64,000 nucleotides of DNA, taken from positions 26,453,521 to 26,517,520 of the forward strand of contig CATQJL010000001.1 in assembly GCA_958299035.1 (NCBI GenBank), written 5' to 3'. The position numbers and the translations under genes were made by a program. This stretch comes from Cylicocyclus nassatus. Taxonomy: Eukaryota; Nematoda; Chromadorea; Rhabditida; Strongylidae. Shown piece by piece: positions 47,801-59,376 of the stretch. The stretch's first letter is position 1; each line of letters opens with the position of its first letter. Below the pieces are notes generated by a model. It made no database searches, was not told the origin of the DNA, and worked only from the letters and a program-made list of their open reading frames with translations.

Positions 47801-48183
47801 GCCGCCATTTCGGAGAGCATTTTTACTTCTTTGTCTGCTCAACGTTGTTTTTATGTTTTGTTCAGCTAATTTTCTTTATTCGTACTCAATCCATTATGAC
47901 CACGTCATAGGTGATGTCGTAATCTTGTGCCGAAGTCTGTAGGGACTTCGTTTTTGAAAAATTGAATAAGCCACCTCATGCCGAGCCCTGGTTAGAAGAG
48001 AAATGGTATTACTTACCAAATACATAAGGCAATGACCACGAGTTTGAGTCTTAGATTACTTTTCTTGGATTACTAACGTAAAATTTTGCAGATCGTTCCA
48101 ATGAAGAACGCTAAAGGTACGTTTTTTCAACAAATGCTACGCTATGCCGATGGTACCAACTTTTCATTACTTCAGGAAACTGA
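44855..48183 (+). CDS. gene C: small secreted 6-cysteine protein
   Basis: Model: exons 44855-44939, 45066-45151, 48092-48116 and 48176-48183; 67 residues. Signal peptide about 1-15 (MQALFLLLLLSSVGL). Cysteines are C22, C30-x5-C36-x5-C42-x9-CC52-53; the tail is IVPMKNAKGN. Against gene B, differences in the cysteine-rich exon are mostly conservative and every cysteine is kept, which suggests function. Intron 2 (2.9 kb) contains an hAT-type element and a nested pair of MITEs. A competing shorter model ends in the exon at 45541-45621, giving a longer tail with one more cysteine. Transcript data are needed to choose. Confidence 0.65.
45541..45621 (+). other. alternative terminal exon of gene C
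   Basis: A strong acceptor (TTTTATTTTACAG) opens a frame in phase with exon 2 that runs 26 codons, starting LTHKEGCKVEV and ending NFEH, then TGA. The gene B counterpart is shifted by one base. If used, gene C would gain an odd seventh cysteine and a histidine- and lysine-rich tail. Confidence 0.4.
46380..47090. mobile_element. inverted-repeat element in intron 2 of gene C
   Basis: The ends CTCAGATAATTGCCGGGGGC and the complement of GCCCCCAGCGATTATCTAAG are inverted with few mismatches. Gene B reads straight through the site (near 40048). The right end was later split by the MITE at 46947-47086. The interior is GC-richer, with frames to 123 codons that have no domain. Confidence 0.7.
46947..47086. 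mobile_element. PIF/Harbinger-type MITE nested in the element at 46380
   Basis: Arms of about 40 bases start GGCCCGTATGCACTAACATC. TAA is duplicated exactly at 46944-46946 and 47087-47089. GG-rich tips and a TAA target duplication fit PIF/Harbinger. Length 140 bases. Confidence 0.8.
47159..47990. mobile_element. hAT-type non-autonomous element in intron 2 of gene C
   Basis: The left tip CAGAGCTTGGCACAGGTGGC pairs with the complement of the right tip CCACCTCATGCCGAGCCCTG. Flanks CTCAGAAG (47151-47158) and GTTAGAAG (47991-47998) match at 6 of 8 positions. Gene B has a single GTTAGAAG at the empty site near 40107. Size is 832 bases, without recognisable transposase. Same tips as the MITE at 23422-23660. 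Confidence 0.8.
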
Positions 48184-48287
48184 TGAATGCAGAACAGCAT
48201 GCAGCAACATGCAATCACTTGGCTCCTGATAACAAAAAGATACAAATGATTTTTTCGTAAAGCAAGGTGTTGAACAAAAATATACTC

Positions 48288-48293
48288 AATAAA
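48288..48293 (+). terminator. polyadenylation signal of gene C
   Basis: AATAAA 105 bases after the stop, in the same context as gene B. Confidence 0.65.
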
Positions 48294-50205
48294 CAAAAGC
48301 ATTCCGAACAACAACATCACCATTTGAAAAGAGTTGTTGCTGAAGAACGTAGGGTAGCAGCCAGTCTAATCACACTTTGTATGATTAAGAAGGAACTTCT
48401 GCTTGACAATTGCAATGTGATTGAGACGTTTAAATGTCATTCATGGCACTTTCATATTTGCATTCATGGGTCCATTCGTTCCAGACAACACGTAATCTGC
48501 ATTTAAAAACGACCAATTTCAATTGAGAGCTAAAAAGTCAACGGAAGTCTTATAAGTGTCAAACGGATTTGCTTTTTTAAAGTTTAAATTAGAGGGGTAT
48601 TTCATGATACTGGCGCACCTGCAAATCACGAAAAAGTTGAGGGTACATAAAAGCGCCTGACGTAATGTATATGTAGATAGTGTCATGGTGTATAGAAAAA
48701 TCTTAAGACTGATATTGAACAGCCACTATTTGTAAAAAAAACACTAATCTCTGCAAAATTTTTGAGATATTTCAACAATTGGCTTCACTGCTTAGAAATC
48801 ATTTTGAAAAAGAGAAACACAAGGTTTGCATGCACAGACTATTAAATAAAACAAAAGTCATCTGTTGGTGCACTCCATCAAAAAGCTTTTTGCAGAAGCT
48901 ACTTGGAAGCCATGAGGTTTTTGAATTTCAACAAGAGGTTTCCGCTTGCTTACACAAAGAAAAAATATGTAGACTCAAAACTAAACCATGTAGCGTAGTC
49001 AAGCTTTTCTGGAGTCTGTACCGATGGAAAGGATGAGGGAGCAATTGAAAGATGAGCATAAAAACACAAGAAACATATGAGGTCTGTTTAGGCGATTTCT
49101 GAATGAATAGCTTGCTAGGACGCAAAAGTCTTGTCCACAGAAAACATCAAACATGAATTACAGGGGTGAGATACTGTAGTACCATGAGAGCTTAGCAATT
49201 CGTCTCAGTTCTATGAAACAATTTTGTCCCATTTCTTTGCTGTTCCCTCCCTCATTTGCGTTTGTCAACAGGATCATATCCCCTTGGCCAACTTCCAGCG
49301 TTTCTTCTAAAACAGGTAACATCGATAAAAACAGCAGATTTTACGCTGTTATATTATATTATATTGCATTCATAATCAGTGTGCTTCTTGCTCATTTGTA
49401 CCATCTTTCAGCACCAGAGCTCAAAGTTTGCAGGAAAAATGTTGGAGTTAATAAATAACAAGGCATAAGGTAGTCTGAAGACGGTTGTTGCCTGTGATGA
49501 GCGTGCCGCTTACTTTTTCCTTCCGGTAAATATTTGAAACACGACTAATCCACTATGGCGCTGTAAGCTGAGATTCCTACCACAATCCTACAGTTAAAAA
49601 GCGTTCGATGATCCTCTCTATACTATGAATCTAAGTTGAAGCTAGCTCTACAAAATGGTACCTGAAGGTAAGTAGAAGACTTTTGGGAAAAAAGATACTA
49701 ACGATCAAACAATGTATACATACTTTTGGGACACCCTGTATATGTCAGTAGTTTTGAATTGGTGAGACATTATGTGACCTTATCCTCCTGCATAAGTGAT
49801 GCAATTATATCAACAGATAGCTGATCTGGAGGCAGTTACAAAATTATGCTTACAGTGTTTACTAACAAGGATTAGCTTGATTATTTAGGAATTCAATTTT
49901 CTGGTATACCCTGCGTTTACAATGTCTATAGAAAGATCTACTGTCACGATAATGGCGTTATTCTCGGCCAGTCTGTAGAATGTGTTTACTTTTATACTGG
50001 ATTATTGTAAGCTCGCACGTAATCTTTTAGAGCAAACAATCAATTAATAAATCACTCAATAGTCCAATGCACTTGCTATGTTCTCTGCGGAGACTGAGAA
50101 ACAAAATATGGCTCAAATTAAGGAGATGTTAGCTGATTAATCGAATTTCAAAGTATTTGTTTTTTTAAAGTTGTCCAAAAATTCATGGTTTTCAAATCTG
50201 TAGTA
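48294..50205. other. downstream flank of gene C, no gene seen
   Basis: Duplicate of the gene B flank. A TTATA microsatellite lies near 49350. ACTTTTGGGACACCCTGTA (about 49721-49739) followed by TA has the form of a mariner-family end; no left end was found, so it is probably a truncated element. Confidence 0.45.
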
Positions 50206-51019
50206 TTAGGTTGTAACAGAATCAATGCAGGTTTTGAATTCCAACCCGCAATAAGCCATACACTTCTCATTGCTAAGTAGATTGCAAAACACCATTCGAT
50301 AGAGCAAAGCAATCTCTACAAGGCGGCAATCTTGCTTTAGCAACAACTCTAATCCATTACGAGTTTCGAGCCAAAAACTAAAAAGATTCAACTGTCCGAA
50401 AAATTGAGAAAAATCGTAACTCAGTTCATAAAAGGCCTACAAAAATCCTAACTTGCTCACGTAAACACTATTCACAAAAGACATCTATATACGCCTTTGC
50501 CGTAATTTTTTCTCTGTTAGAAATCAAGAAAACGGAAAACGTTTGCCAAAGTAAATAAGTAGTTGTAAATTACAAACCTGTAGAAGAATAAAAGTGAATT
50601 TTCAGCTCTCTGCATCTACAGGTTTGTAATTTACAACTACTTATGTAGGCACGGCACAGCATCACTTTGGCAAATGCACGAAAATTTCCGTTTTCTTGAT
50701 TTCTAACAGAGGAAATAATACAGCAAAGGCGTATATATTATAGATGTCTTATGTGGATAGTGTTTACGTGAGCAAGTTAGAATTTTTATAGGATTTTTAT
50801 GAACAGTTACAATTTTTCTCAATTTTTCGGACAGTTAAATCTTTTTAGTTTTTGGCTCGAAACTCGTAATGGATCAGAGTTGTTGCTAAAGCAAGACTGC
50901 CACCTTGTAGAGATTGCTTTGCTCTATCGAATGGTGTTTTGCAACCTACTTAGAAATGAGAAGTGTATGACTTATTGCGGTTGGAATTTGAAACCTGCAT
51001 TAATTTTGTTACAACCTAA
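50206..51019. mobile_element. mariner-tipped foldback element
   Basis: Tips TTAGGTTGTAACAGAATCAA and the complement of TTAATTTTGTTACAACCTAA, with TA on both sides (50204-50205, 51020-51021). The two arms of about 390-400 bases make up almost the whole element and can fold into one long hairpin; they meet near 50610. The arms match those of 55311-56632. The 61- and 86-codon frames are the same arm read inversely and are not genes. Confidence 0.85.
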
Positions 51020-52559
51020 TACAAGAGTACCTACGAGCAACATTACTTTGGCGTTCTAGCCAGAGGAAAATCCAACTTGTGCTTATTGCCCACTGTCGAT
51101 TTTCTCGGAATTTGGAAAAGTTCGCCAGAAACAAATTTGGAGCGAAGTTTGAAACCTTGTGAAGCTTGCTTGCACTATCAAACGGTTGAATTTTGAATAT
51201 TTTGATTGGCAAACCTGTAAAATATTCTAAAGCAGTCCAAATTTCAAAAAAATAATTAAAACGTAAATAAACGTTTATTCAACGGGAATTATGAATGATA
51301 CAATAATTATGAATGATACAACAACCGCCACCTGTGTTTATCGCAAACTCTCCATTTTTCAGCGCTTAGAAGCATTATCATATATACTAATGCTGGGTCC
51401 GAAGTGATTCTTTACAGTTCACAAAAATGGTGTAAATCTGCCCTTCAAAAATTTAAATTCAAAAAGGTTCAAAAACTTTAAGAGCAGGTTTACGATGGCT
51501 TTCTACAAACTCACGCGGATAACGGTGCAAAAAGAGACCAATGAGAATGAAAGCATGTAATTCAATCGAATTGACATTTTCAAACACATTGTTGGATAGC
51601 TCAATAGACACTGATGACGAAAGTGTAAACTAGACATCTCTGGGATAAATATGAAGGCAGTATTTCGGTGCGACACTTTCAACGCAAAGAGCGCTTATTG
51701 CGCCTTGCAGCATATAAAAAAAATTGACTTTTTCAGATATATACCGTCGGATAGGGCAAGCGTGCTGAATCATGTAAGAAAGAAGAGCTATAGCTCTTTT
51801 ATAAAAGAGTAGTTTTGTGGGAAGCTATTCCAATGCGGCACTTTCGATGCAACATCGCGTTTATTGCGCCACAGAACACAGAAAAATTGATCATACTATC
51901 AGGTGCACCGGACGAAGATGCAGAGCTTGATAGGAGTAAAACGAAAGAAGTTATAACAATGCGACGCCTCCGATGCATTGTTGCGTTTGAAGCGCAGTTT
52001 TGAAAAGCGGCACTGACGGTGCTGTGGTCTCACTGTGGGGAAGAAGTGGAAAATGTGGACACTATAGTCGTGACCAGCACGTGAAATAACTCCAAAAGCA
52101 CAACCATGAAAATCCATGATATTGGTTTTGCACAGACCCTTACCGTATAATGTCAAGAACTGAAATAAATCATATTTTGATTATAGCGCCTTCAATAACC
52201 TTTGTGGAAAATTTTCGGTGAAATGTTTTGAATTCCAAAGAGACTACCATTTTGGACAATACGACCCAAGTGTGGGTCGTAATTTTGACAAAGTAAGAAA
52301 GGCTCTGGTCCGAAATGTCAGTAATCGAAAAATCGGCCTTGCTGTGAATGTGTTAGGTACGGTAGTCGGTTGAAATTCACTGTCCAGTTTGCTCATTTTT
52401 ATTTACAGCAATTTACTTCTGGATAATGAATAAGTACTTTCAGTAACCTATCGTGGACGAAAATCTAATTGTTGGCAAAATCTGACCCTCTAGAAAAGAG
52501 TCCTTACCACATCCTAAAGGGGAAAAGGGTTAAATCAACAATGCGTCTCATCGATCCCT
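51020..52559. other. no gene seen; imperfect repeats
   Basis: Near 51660-51710, 51830-51880 and 51955-52000 a motif recurs with GCGRCACTTTC/GCGACGCCTCC, then GATGCAACAT-like and GCGTTTATTGCGCC-like segments, i.e. two clear units and one partial unit about 125-170 bases apart. At 52260-52281 a 9-base perfect hairpin TACGACCCA/TGGGTCGTA has a 4-base loop. Confidence 0.4.
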
Positions 52560-53008
52560 AATAAGGAAAGGATACCAACATGTTTTGGCGAATCAAGAAG
52601 AATTGGATATCGATGGAGGCATCTCCAGAGCTGATTTCAAATCTGCTTTCCGTTTCCTGCGGAACATCTCTCCGAAAGAAGCTATGTTCATTTAAATGTC
52701 CAAAATTGTCAAGTAAAGTGGCGAAATTTAGCAAGAAGCTTTACACATCGCTTGAACTGGATAATCAATTCTGTATCAAGTATATTACAAAGGAGAACAC
52801 AGCTAGTGAAATTCCGCATAAGTGTTGTTGTAGAGTTTTTCGCTATTTTCAAACCATTTGAAGCCCGACAAATTGGGATACGAAACGCTCGTAACTTCCG
52901 TCGGAATGTGATTTTGCAGAAACATTGTGAGATCAGCGTTTAAAAACGCGTCTACTGATATAAGCCTTCTTCTTGGTTTGACAGACTATGTTGGTATCCT
53001 TCCCTAAT
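52560..53008. mobile_element. foldback MITE related to the CAAGG family
   Basis: Ends AAGGAAAGGATACCAACATG and the complement of CTATGTTGGTATCCTTCCCTA. Arms include GAGCTGATTTCAAATCTGC and the complement near 52925. Flanks are TAA/ATA. The 93-codon frame inside is a by-product. Confidence 0.65.
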
Positions 53009-53138
53009 AAGTCGGATGTTGCTTTCGCTTTACTACTCGTCCACCTAAAGCAATATATGGCAATGCGACGTGAGATTCGGCAAACTTCGGCAGGCTGCAG
53101 TGATTTTTTTTACAAATCACGAGCGGTACTGTAGCTAA

Positions 53139-53577
53139 CAAGGAAAGTCTTTTTAGTAGTAATAGGCTTTTACATGACATCTAAATCACGAAGAGCATTG
53201 AACGATAATTCCAAACCTGTTTTCCTTATCTACCAAGTGCCTAAAGACGCCGAGTTTTCAACTTTTTTATGTTGAAATACTGAACGCACAACTGGAACAA
53301 GATTGTTCAAAGCTGCTGGTCAGATCTTGCTTATCAGAGCACTTCATTCAATGGATATTTTCTGTCCAATACGCTCATTCCCAGCAGTGCGTTATTTAGG
53401 CGCTGATAAGATAACAAATGATTTCACCTGAATTCTTCGTTCATTTCCGCTTCAAAAAAAACACTCATAACTCGGCGTTTAGAGAAGTCTGGCAAATAAT
53501 GAGAACTGATCAACGTTCAATGCTTTTCAAAGATAAATCAATCAAAAAGGTCACTTTGACTAAAAAGGTTGCCCTTG
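53139..53577. mobile_element. PIF/Harbinger-like MITE (CAAGG family)
   Basis: Starts CAAGGAAAGTCTTTTTAGTA and ends GACTAAAAAGGTTGCCCTTG. TAA is exact on both sides (53136-53138, 53578-53580). Length 439 bases. Confidence 0.75.
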
Positions 53578-55310
53578 TAAGTTTCATATCTCCCTTGATT
53601 AGAAATGTTATTGATATCATTGATCTAAAGTTCATGTAAATCATATTTTATCATTCGTAAACTTCTGCACCTCAGTCATAAAGACTCAAAACTGCTTAAA
53701 GAAGCTGTTAGAACTGTGTTGTTACAAAGCTTGTTCAAGAGCGTTTGCTATTAGAACCCTTCAGCATGAATGGAAACGTTTGTTTTATGAAGTGTTTGCA
53801 TTTTTGATTATAAAGTGAAAATAGTCCATATTCTTCTTTGTTATGAATTTGTGCTTTCTCGTCTTTGTTGCTGTCTCTCCTTTTTTTTCATCCCTTTTTC
53901 TGAGAATGTAATGGTCAAATGTATCGACGATTTCTAGTAGTCTCGTTTTATAAAAAGCTGATTCCAGTGCTGCATCAGCGTCTACAGACATTTATATGCA
54001 TTTGCATATGTTGAAGAGCTTTTTTTTAAAATATTATTTTGTTGCACTCCTATTAATAAAAAGAGCAAAGTCAAAAACACCTTTTGACAATGAACGTAAT
54101 AAGCAGCGAAAATTTTTCTTTGGTAAACATTGAACGTTGATGTAACCGTATCTTTTCCTCCTCTTACGTGGCATCATTGATTGTTTTGCCAGCTAGATAG
54201 ACAACGAAATTTGAATGCAAAATTGCTTTTTGCTGTTCCATCGAGGAATGGTTGAAAAACCCCCCATTATGTACACACAGCCATCCTAGTTATGAACAAT
54301 GCAATTATTGCGAAATAAGTCCGAACATCTCGATCAGAAGATCTGAAGCTGTGCGCTCAGCACAACATCTGCTTGTTGCAAATTGTAGTTGAATAACGTG
54401 CATTCAAAAAGAATACCGCACAATTTTTGGTAAGACCGTTAATATTCGGATTTCCATAAAAACTAAGCCATAGGATGGAGCAAGGCTGTAGCAGGTATAT
54501 GTGCTCAATAACAACTCTGCACTGTTGTTCTAGATTTTTTATCTGAAAAAAAATCACTCATCTTATTTACAAGCGCGATTTGTTGAGAAATATTACTTTG
54601 TCTAATGACATACCCGTAGCTTTTCTGCGCCACAAGCCTTCCACTCTGAGGTAACTATGGCGGTGCTAAATGTTCTTCGGATTTTTTTCAAATCCCATGC
54701 CATAAACTTGTGTGAGTATGCACATATCTTGTTGTTACATAAGTTTGTAGATTTTTCATGAACTAACGAAATGGCATGATTTTGAAAAAATAAGTCAATA
54801 ATGTGTTCTGCTGTTGCGCACAACCTCCTGCCACCTTGCGTCATGTATTCAGTGGCTTTACAAAGGTCAAGAAATCTGGTCCCAAAAAGTCGTTTAACAC
54901 GTTTTGCAGCACGCTGCTTTAGTATCTCTCTGACGTTTACAGAAAGTTTTCTTTTAGTCCAAAGTTATTGAGCCAAAGGATCGAGCTCCTACTTTTCAAA
55001 CGAGTTTGTAGAGCTAGGCCGCCGTCTGTTTAGGAAATATGAGGACAAATCGAACAACAGTTGCAACGAAGTGCGGCAACGCGAACGACGCGTGCGACGT
55101 CGCAACTTTTCTTTGTTTAGAATTCAAGGAGAAAAACCGTAGTTTTAATAATGATGTGTGCCGTGTACAACATAGATACTTTTAAATACTAGTTGAAGCT
55201 CAGCTTGTGTTCCTATCTTTCAAAAAAGCACAAAAGTCCTTCCCAAGCGACAAAATCCAAACATTTCGAATTCACTCAGAATTTGGGTATGGAGCTTATC
55301 CAACGTGATA
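53578..55310. other. no gene seen
   Basis: A single family phrase (AAAGCTGATTCCAGTGCTGC, near 53957) hints at a MITE remnant. No exon pair is supported. The short minus-strand frames have no domain. Confidence 0.45.
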
Positions 55311-56632
55311 TTAGGTTTTCCGAAAATAATTGCAGGTTTTGAATTCCAACCGCAATAAGTCATACACTTCTCATTTCTAAGTAGGCTGCAAAACCATTCG
55401 ATAGAGCAAAGAGCAAAGCTCTGATCCACCACGAGTTTCGAGCCAAAAACTAAAAAGATTCAACTGTCCGAAGAATTGAGAAAAAATACAATCCACATAA
55501 CGCATCTATACACGCCGCTGCCGTATTTTTTCTCTGTTAAAAATCAAAAAAACGGAAATTTTCGTGCATTTGCCAAAGTTGTGCTGTGCCGTTCCCACAT
55601 AGGTAATTGTATACTACAAACTTGTAGAAGCGCAAACGTGAATTTCCAGCTCTCTACAAGTTTTAGTTCTCAAGAAATATCGAATACAGTTTTCCTTAGT
55701 CATGTGGCTCAAGCTAAAATTCAAATTTTTCGAGAACTAAAGCTTATAGAGAGCTGAAAATTTACGTATGTGCTTCTACAGGTTTATAGTATACAACTAC
55801 CCTAACTTCATGCGTACAAGGCGCACCTTTTTCAATTTTTCAAATGAGCCGCTCAGCTTCATTGTATCTCGGAAAGCAATTTTTATGCCGTACGATTCTT
55901 TTAAGCAATATACTACAGTAAGTTTCGGCCCGCATTAGGCGGAAATTGGATTGGCGGGCGTCCGCCTCGCAACAGCTCGCGCCGTTTCGCAGCTACAGTA
56001 CATCATATCGTGCTGAGAACCGAGGTCTGCGTCTCTCCCTTCTCCTCAGTCCCTGCTTGGCAAAATGCCAGCGCTATGCGCTTGCGAGACTTCCGGCGGT
56101 GCGTACGCGCCCCTCCTTATAGGATGTTCCGCCTAATCCGGGGTGAAACCGACTGTACAGCACGGCATAGGGTCCTTTGGTTACGAAATCCTTCGGTGTG
56201 GTTAGGCTCGTCGATTTTTGAAAAACTTCCTCCGCGCCTTGTACGCGTGAAATTAGGGTATTTATGTGGGAACGGCACAGCACCACTTTGGCAAATCCTC
56301 GAAAATTTCCGTTTTCTTGATTTTCAACAGGGAAAAGAATACGGCAACGGCGTATATAGATGCCTTATGTGGATTGTGTTTACATGAGCGAGTTAGAATT
56401 TTTGTAGGATTTTTATGAACTAAACGATTTTTCTCAAATCTTCGGGCAGTTGAATCTTTTTAGTTTTTGGCTCCAAACTTGTGGTAGATCAGAGCTGTTG
56501 CTAAAGCAAGACTGCCATCATGTAGAGCTTGCTTTGCTCGATCGAAAGGTGTTTTGCAACCTAGTTAAAATGAGAAGTGTATGACTTATTGCGGCTGAAA
56601 TTAACACCTGAATTAATTTCCGAACAACCCAA
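55311..56632. mobile_element. mariner-tipped foldback element with nested MITE
   Basis: Left tip TTAGGTTTTCCGAAAATAAT after TA; right tip is the complement of AATTTCCGAACAACCCAA, followed by CA. Outer arms (55311-55620 and about 56270-56632) are homologous to those of 50206-51019. Further inverted pairs lie inside, for example GTACAAGGCGC against GCGCCTTGTAC. The MITE at 55916-56155 sits in the centre. A 125-codon frame in the middle is a by-product. Confidence 0.7.
55916..56155. mobile_element. Tc1/mariner-type MITE nested in the foldback element
   Basis: Ends CAGTAAGTTTCGGCCCGCAT and the complement of ATCCGGGGTGAAACCGACTG, with TA on both sides (55914-55915, 56156-56157). Arms run about 28 bases with several mismatches. 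The interior is GC-rich. Confidence 0.75.
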
Positions 56633-59376
56633 CAATTACAGATGTAGCTTACGGTCTGTGAAATAAGGTCCCTTTGTTGGCTAACGGCTGAAAGCACATT
56701 CTTTTTCGCCGCGCGCGATTTCGCGGTCCGAAATGTGTAAACAAGCGTTTGAGATCGTATCAGAAAGGAAGCAAACACTGTTCATATGATTTGCGATAGT
56801 AGAGACAGATGATAATTGTGTGGAGCGAAATCTCGGTAGCACATTGGATGCTAATGTATCTCCCGGGTTCAAGTTTTGCAGAACGGTTTCGACAAGTACG
56901 GAGAGCCATATGTCGTGCAAAGACCTGCTGGACCTCTTTAAAGCCTTTCATGAAGTATGGCTCCATTTAGACAGTGAGTTGTGGCAGGGTATGTTGGACC
57001 GTTTTGTTCCTGTCCAGCAATTTTCAGCGTGTGACTTCCTGCCGTACCATTGTAACTCGTTTTCAGGGTATCTCTGTTCAACCCTTTGCCTTTTAAAGCA
57101 ACTTTATTCTTCTGTCTTTCGTATTGAGTTTGCAACGCTAATTCTCATAATCGGCGTAAAATTTATAATTGCTGCCTTTGATAAGGAAAGAAATAAGCAG
57201 GCAAATGCTCCATTTTAGCTTTCAAGATTTCCATCTTTCGAAGCTGAGAAAGCGAAGTAGATTAGCTTTCCATGGAGTGCCATAAGTTTACTTGAAAGTT
57301 TAATGCTCAGTTTTCTTAAATGATGAGACCATCTTGCCGAAAATCGAGCGCCATTCAAAGAAACGAGGACGAGAATGAAAAGTCTACAAAACGTCTACAA
57401 AACAAAATTATAAAACGACTTAGTAGAACTTTTTTCAATACCAGAGTTAGAACTTCCGAAGACGACGAGCAGTTGAAACGCGTTACGTTAGGCCGCTGAT
57501 GTAATAAATAGCATCACCCAAAATTCGTGCTGACTACATTATACTGACACAATCCTAAAACTTTTTTGTTGTTGATATGTCTACTACATAAATATAAGTA
57601 TTTGAACGTTTATTTGGAAATTGAGTTGTAACTTACAAGAAGTGATCAGTATTTCTATTGTGCTTCCTAAAGTTGACCCAAATGTGGATCTGACTTAGAA
57701 TGAGTTAAAGCCAACTCCAGACAGAGGTAGCGCCATGGCCGAGGCTGCGCGAGCTTTGATGCTTTAATGATAAAAGCTGCTCAATTGCTGCGTTTGCACC
57801 CGTTTTGCAAATCAAGTTACCCGCATGCGTGCAAGTGACCTATAATTATTGTTTTCTTTGCGTCTTTGTGGTTTCAGGCATTACCCGAGTATCTCGGAAG
57901 TAGTTGTTGATGCTTGCTTTTCAACGAATTTAATGTAGTAAGAATCGTCTTTCTTTCCATGTGGGTTGAATTCACTTTCAGCTGTAGCACGATACTGGCA
58001 GAAAGTAAGCTGCCACTGAAAAAGAAGCTATGTTTCGCAATTCTTTTCGAAATGTACCTCACATTTACATTAGTGTATCATACTTATCATATCGGTCAGA
58101 GTAATTTCTCGTATAGGTTTATGTTCGATTTTTTCCAATAAAAAATTTATGCTGATAGAATATCTGTTAAGTTTCTTTGTTGTTCACACTTTTGACGTTT
58201 TTTTTTGCTTTTACTAGGGAACCAGTAATCAAAGGTGCCAGACTGCATCTGCGCGCTTCGGGACCACCACGCGGTTTCCCGGTATTTGCAGATTTTTCAA
58301 TTGCGCTTACGTTTCTTTAAATATTAGATAGATTTCCAAGTGTATGCAGTGTACTAAGCGTTTCACAGCTGATGTATGTTTAACAAATACTTACTACAAA
58401 ATACTTACGATACTTAAAAATACTTACAAATACTTAAAACTCTACTAAAAATTTTTTCAGCTCAGCAGAAGCTAATACAGTTACCTTATCAAGCATTCCT
58501 AATTGTATTGGTAGCGCCGACTGTCTATTAGTTTTTTAAAAGCGGAGAGCCTTTCTTCTTTTCTTTTTTTGAAAGTGGTTAAGATAAAAGTTTTGGCTAA
58601 AATACGGCAGTACATGGGATTACCTATGCAGATGACTAAAAGACTGCTGCGAAAAAAATGCTTGAGTAGTCTGAGATTATTAATCGGTCTTTTTGTTTAG
58701 GACCTGCTAAAAGTTTGACTTTTTTCAAATCAAAAAGCTTGAGAGTTCGCAAATGAGCACGGACTATGCTCTCGCTCTCAAGGCAATATAGGCGACTCCC
58801 GATTGCTTTCTTTACTAAGAATGTGTAGGTTGCGAAAATGGTTCGCTCTGGGGTTCGATTTTTTCTTCTAGCGAATTCTATAAATAGTTTCGGCTTAGTT
58901 TTTCATGATTGCCTATAGCATGGCGCTATAGCCATATATACATAAAAGTACCACCTTTGGTTGCATGGATTTAGAACATAACATTGTGTAAAGAAAAATT
59001 CCATTTCAAAACTTTGTAAGTTGACATATCTTCAATACTAGAGCTAGCAACACCAAATCAGATCAGATAGGACCCGATGAGGACTCTCAGGTACACCTCA
59101 ATCAAAAGAACATTGAAAATGCACGCTGAATTGAGCTGCTTTGTCAAAAACACCCATACCCTGTATAAAAATGTAGTTGGCTTAGTTTATTCGAACATTT
59201 CCAAGATCTCCAAGTAATGCAAGATTGTATTTACCTAATGCACGCATAATACGAGAGCAGCCATAGTAAAATTATAAACCTACCCGAAATCGTAATAATA
59301 TATCAGCTCTTGTATGATAGGCACAATGGTCACAAAGAATGTTTCTGATTTGCGCAGAATCAGCATTCCATTGTTT
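56633..59376. other. no supported gene
   Basis: A 132-codon plus-strand frame at 56820-57218 has no ATG-proximal signal peptide and no domain I recognise; it has a hydrophobic stretch near its end (IEFATLILIIGVKFIIAAF). It could be part of an exon but cannot be joined to others. At 58385-58440 a unit close to AAATACTTAC is repeated about five times. Confidence 0.4.

Larger units (their letters stand above)
44490..51530. repeat. duplicated block carrying gene C
   Basis: Second copy of 37927-43400. It is longer because of insertions at 46380-47090, 47159-47990 and 50206-51019, for which the gene B copy supplies empty or uninterrupted sites. Confidence 0.75.

Noticed and set aside
56820..57218. 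132-codon plus-strand frame as a membrane-protein gene
   Set aside because: There is a hydrophobic stretch but no domain, no promoter and no joinable exons; kept only as a note in the region entry.
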